The notes beneath the pieces were generated by a model. That model did no database searches. It was given only the letters and a program-made list of their open reading frames with translations, and was not told where the DNA came from. The position numbers were made by a program, and so were the translations under genes. Of a stretch of DNA of 64,000 nucleotides, positions 60,787 through 64,000 are shown one piece after another. This stretch comes from Tamarix chinensis (Eukaryota; Streptophyta; Magnoliopsida; Caryophyllales; Tamaricaceae), in NCBI GenBank assembly GCA_030549775.1, contig CM060175.1:76788245-76852244 (forward strand), written 5' to 3'. Each line of letters opens with the position of its first letter. Position 1 is the first letter of the stretch.

Positions 60787-61425
60787 TCACCCAGCCGTCG
60801 GGGTCGGGTCACCTCGAATAGCGATTCTACAAAGCGGACAACTAGAATGAGAAATCAACCACCGATCTACACACTCTGTATGATACTCGTGCTTACAATT
60901 CGGTAATACTTTCACTTTATCCCCATCCTCGAACCCTCCTAAGCAAATACAACACTCCGAGAACTCATCCCCTTCACTCTGATGCAATATAATCGGCAGG
61001 CTATTAATAACCGACGGCTCGAGCCCGCTCGGCTGTCGTTGATGACTCAACACCCGGTTAGGTAATTGAATCACAATATGCTGGAGAGACACGGTAGTCG
61101 AAGGCACACCGCCTGCGGCTGCGGCGGCTGCTGTAGAAGGATGACGAAATCGGAAGAACCAGCGCGCGTAGAGAAGGAGTAGCGTAATGAACAAGATAAT
61201 TGAGAAGAGTATGAAGATGTAAAATAGGGTTTCTCCGTGTATCTTGAAATTATTGTCTCCGAATTCAGTGTAGTGCCAGTGAATTAAGTGCGGGTCTTCC
61301 GGCGTTGTTTGTGAATGGTTGTTGATTGATCGGTGTAGGTGGTTAAGTAAGCGGCGTGTATGCCCCAGTATCTCGCCGGCGGTTGCTGTTGTCGTCCTCG
61401 TCGTCCCTATAGTGGCGGGATGCAT
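60787..61425 (-). CDS. ATL-type RING-H2 E3 ubiquitin ligase
   Basis: A 212-residue single-exon protein. An N-terminal Thr/His-rich region is followed by one membrane-spanning helix (residues 66-89) and a short basic segment. Then come an Ala-rich linker (99-104), a GLD-like motif (GLEPSVI, 134-140) and a RING-H2 domain with ligands C158, C161, C177, H179, H182, C185, C196 and C199. W189 three residues after C185 and P197 after C196 fit the ATL consensus. TM, GLD and RING-H2 in this order define plant ATL proteins, membrane-anchored E3 ligases that pass ubiquitin from an E2 to targets, often in defence or stress signalling. ATL genes are usually intronless and about this length, as here. The start used is the first ATG with an open frame to the TM. 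The paralogue number cannot be assigned from sequence alone. It is the only gene here that looks functional. Confidence 0.9.
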   Translation of the reverse strand: MHPATIGTTRTTTATAGEILGHTRRLLNHLHRSINNHSQTTPEDPHLIHWHYTEFGDNNFKIHGETLFYIFILFSIILFITLLLLYARWFFRFRHPSTAAAAAAGGVPSTTVSLQHIVIQLPNRVLSHQRQPSGLEPSVINSLPIILHQSEGDEFSECCICLGGFEDGDKVKVLPNCKHEYHTECVDRWLISHSSCPLCRIAIRGDPTPTAG

Positions 61426-61511
61426 TATTGAATTGAAGGTAAAGTGGGAGCAGCCTGTCTGTTTTGGGGAGAGCGGGTGTGGAGGAGAGGAGTCGCTTAA
61501 TTGCGTCTAGG

Positions 61512-61517
61512 TTGACT
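61512..61517 (+). promoter_or_regulatory. W-box-like TTGACT upstream of the ATL gene
   Basis: A TTGACT core lies about 87 bp upstream of the ATL start codon, and a CCACGTAC (ACGT core) motif lies near 61562-61569. W-boxes bind WRKY factors and many ATL genes respond to elicitors. Short motifs occur by chance, so this is a candidate only. Confidence 0.25.
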
Positions 61518-61619
61518 GGGTCGAGTGTGTTGCTGGACTTTTGTAGGGCTGAGCGATGAGGCCACGTACGCTGATGTGGGGTCTATTGCTTCATGAAGTG
61601 GGGTACTATTATGAGATTT

Positions 61620-63216
61620 GATTTTATCTTAATTGTTATAACTTATAAACGCCACTGTCAACTCTTTTCTGAACTAATATGACGTATGTAAATTGTACCT
61701 ATATTTTAAAAATATAAAAAATATGTATTTGTAATTATAGATTTCTACAAAGAGTTAATTTTTTAACTAATAATTTTTTAATTATTGACATAAACCGATC
61801 TTTTATAGTACAACTATTCAAATTACTACAACTATTTTATTTCAATATATATAATCTACAAATGCTCTTTCGTACTTGAAATATTCGTCGGAAGCAGTGT
61901 AATTTAAATTCACAATTTTATAAAAAAAAATATTTGTCGGAAGCGGTGTAATTTAAACTCTAACTTTGTAAGAAAGAGTCGGAGCCTTTTCTACTATGTA
62001 GAAAGAGTCGTAGATTAAGGAGTAAACTACGGATATTTATATTTATAATGATTATTATTACATATAAAAAATAAATCATTCCAACATTAAATATATTTTA
62101 TCAAAAAATATTATTTTATAAAATTAAAATTTATTTTTTATTTTTTCTTAATTATTATTATAATTATTTATGTATTAAATATTTTTTATTAGTTTTTAAT
62201 TAAGGTCGTAAGTATAAATTTTAAATTATTTTTATTACTTTTTAAAAAAGTATGAATATTAATAGAATAACTTTTTTATGATATATTATTAAACTTATTT
62301 TCGGAACTGATATTAGGAGTAATTTAGAAATAGGTAAATGATATATTATAAGCGTGTCTAAAAAACACGAAGTCATTCATATAGAAAAATATTTTCGAGC
62401 AAAAAATAATACTAGTAGATCAATAGAGTTTTCATGTATAGCGGCAAGTGTCAACCTTATGGGGGTAGCGCGCACCAGAACGGTGTTATTAAAATTTAGA
62501 CTTCATGAAATTCGATTTTATTGTCGTCTTCTCGTTGGGTGATGTACCGATGTGTAAAGGCAAACAACTTACGTGTATTTATACTTCCTTAAGCTTCTGG
62601 TTTTGTGCTCTCGGGGGGCCCCACCGCCTCGTCTTCGTAAAGCCTTTCGCTTTGGACATCAGTCACATCACTACTCATTTACGCGAAATCTTGTTATACT
62701 CGTGTTTGGGTCACCGAAATATTTTAGGTTGTGTTGAACTTTAAAAAATAAAATTTTTATCTTTAATTTTATATGAAAAATCATGAAAAAAATATTAAAA
62801 AATATTTATTAATTTATATTATAAAATTATCTTTTAATTTATTTTTTTTTAAAAATGTGTTCATTTTTTTAGATTGAATGATGATGATGATGATGATAAT
62901 AATTTTATTATCAATAGTTACATTATTCATAATAGTAGTATTTTATTATTAATATTAACTATGAAATAATTAACAACAACAACACTAATACTCATAATAA
63001 CTATAATAAAAATTTCTCTTCTTATATTAAAAAGAAAATCATTCTTCACAATTTATTTGACCAAGCAACATTGTTACACACTTCTAATCTAATGCACCTC
63101 ATGTACTAAGCAAATAATATAATAGTTCATGTTTCAAATAGGGCATTGTTAGCATGGTCTAAACCATAAATTAAACTAAATTAAAATATAATTACGGTAT
63201 AAAAAATTACTATTTA
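61620..63216. other. AT-rich intergenic DNA
   Basis: No gene recognised. The GC-richer patch 62450-62745 has short frames without domains. A (GAT)n microsatellite lies at about 62879-62896. Confidence 0.5.
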
Positions 63217-63442
63217 GGACTTGTTTGGTATGAGGGTAATAGGGGTCAAAAAATTTCTCCTCTATTTTACATTTTTTATATTAAGTATTTAATAATAATA
63301 AATATATTTTAATGAAATACCCATATAGATTAAATTAAGATTTAAAATGAATATTTATTAGAATAAAAATATTTAATTTTAAATAAATTATATAAAATAT
63401 GAGGATAATTTTTTTATCCCTATTACCCCATACCAAAGGAGC
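63217..63442. mobile_element. MITE with ~30-bp terminal inverted repeats
   Basis: Left terminus GGACTTGTTTGGTATGAGGG and right terminus (complement) GCTCCTTTGGTATGGGGTAA continue as near-matches through TAATAGGG and an A-rich run. The interior is A/T-rich and non-coding. The GNCTTGTTTGGTA start recalls common Tourist-like (PIF/Harbinger) or hAT MITEs. The target duplication is unclear, so the superfamily is left open. Confidence 0.65.
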
Positions 63443-63514
63443 AATTCGTTTACTCGTCTTTCGTGCACCGGTCAAATTTTCACTTTTCTGTGCATTCGTC
63501 TCTTGATCGCTCTA

Positions 63515-63823
63515 ATGGCGTGCAATTGGTTGGGCTTCTCCTCATCACCTCCTGCTGCTTCATTTTTGAAGGAGGAAGTTTTTGTTTTTTCACAGGTTCA
63601 CGGGTGGAAGAAAACAAAGAGATGGAAGGGAAGAAGAGGAGAAGACAAACCACTAATCGGGATACCGTTGCTCTTTGATCTTACTCAAGCATGGATGCAA
63701 AGGCCAATGCTGCTTCGTTCAACAATGAAGAAGATGATGCTTGAGTGTCGCTCTTCTTCTTCTTCTTCTTCTTCTTCTTCTTTTTTCTCTCTGTTTTCTG
63801 TTTTGGTTTTGTTTTTGTTATAA
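63515..63823 (+). CDS. Uncertain small open frame
   Basis: From the ATG at 63515 this frame reads MACNWLGFSSSPP, then a basic stretch and a Ser run encoded by a (CTT)n microsatellite (63751-63782), ending in a hydrophobic tail and a stop at 63821-63823. The opening NWLGFSxSP recalls the N-terminal motif of ANT/PLETHORA-type AP2 proteins, but no AP2 domain follows within the window. A splice-acceptor-like CACAG lies near 63592-63596. It may be a gene fragment, the first exon of a gene, or chance. I do not assign a function. Confidence 0.2.
   Translation: MACNWLGFSSSPPAASFLKEEVFVFSQVHGWKKTKRWKGRRGEDKPLIGIPLLFDLTQAWMQRPMLLRSTMKKMMLECRSSSSSSSSSSFFSLFSVLVLFLL
63751..63782 (+). repeat. (CTT)n microsatellite
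   Basis: About ten CTT units followed by a T run and CTCTCT. Confidence 0.9.
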
Positions 63824-64000
63824 ACTAAGTAGTTGGGGATATAATTGGGAATCGGGATCGGTCTAATTATTACACTCACCCCATTATTATACCATTTAGA
63901 TAATAAAAATACTTACTCAGGTTTATTAAAATTAGATTACAAGAGTTGGACTTTAAATTAGAATATAATTTTATTTTAGATTAGATGATCCTAAATATTA

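Noticed and set aside
1..64000. tRNA genes
   Set aside because: No paired box A/box B arrangement with a cloverleaf was recognised by eye; a covariance-model scan would be decisive.

Overview
This is a repeat-dominated stretch of a plant nuclear genome, most likely a eudicot. The evidence is nested LTR retrotransposon DNA, a Cassandra element with its 5S-rRNA-like domain, a plant-type Helitron that carries an RPA1-like gene, an initiator-Met tRNA primer site, hAT-type MITEs, and one plant-specific ATL RING-H2 gene. Almost all of the first 59.7 kb is transposable-element DNA. The only convincing intact protein-coding gene is the ATL gene at 60787-61425 on the minus strand.

Layout. 14-2278: a young, self-contained non-autonomous LTR element (TR-GAG type) with apparently identical 481-bp LTRs, a CACTA target duplication, a tRNA-iMet primer site and a frameshifted gag only. 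2279-5640: non-element DNA with a ~600-bp imperfect inverted duplication and what looks like the 5' end of a minus-strand transcription unit. 5871-6044: a proline-rich relic. 6072-6377: a hAT-like MITE. 6810-16846: a ~4.9-kb solo LTR (copy A) interrupted by an inverted 5.1-kb solo LTR of the same family (copy B, TSD TTTAG). 18.8-20.9 kb: a decayed Ty3/gypsy pol interrupted by a solo Cassandra LTR. 21473-36127: another ~4.9-kb solo LTR (copy C) interrupted by inverted copy D (24656-30005) and by subfamily copy G (30492-34888, TSD CTCTG). 36324-36915: truncated copy E. 38.5-39.2 kb: a probable Tat/Athila-like LTR-end relic. 42839-48758: a hAT-like non-autonomous element split by copy F (43294-48060, TSD AGGTA). 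49715-59663: a second copy of that hAT-like family, split by a 9.3-kb Helitron (50051-59339) with a decayed RPA1-like gene and a decayed PIF1-like helicase. 59.7-64 kb: lower-copy DNA with the ATL gene, microsatellites and a MITE near the right end.

The giant-LTR family is the main architectural theme. Its copies begin TGTAAYACCCC and end GGGGTRTTACA with 5-bp target duplications. They share five modules: a pyrimidine-rich block, a short stem-loop, a long degenerate GGTAATTT array, CCGGTGGACCGG boxes, and a 46-nt hairpin near the right end. No internal (gag-pol) region of this family is present, so all full copies here are solo LTRs. Copies B and D sit inverted in A and C, giving two multi-kilobase inverted repeats. 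All boundaries and homologies were read by eye; no alignment or database search was run.
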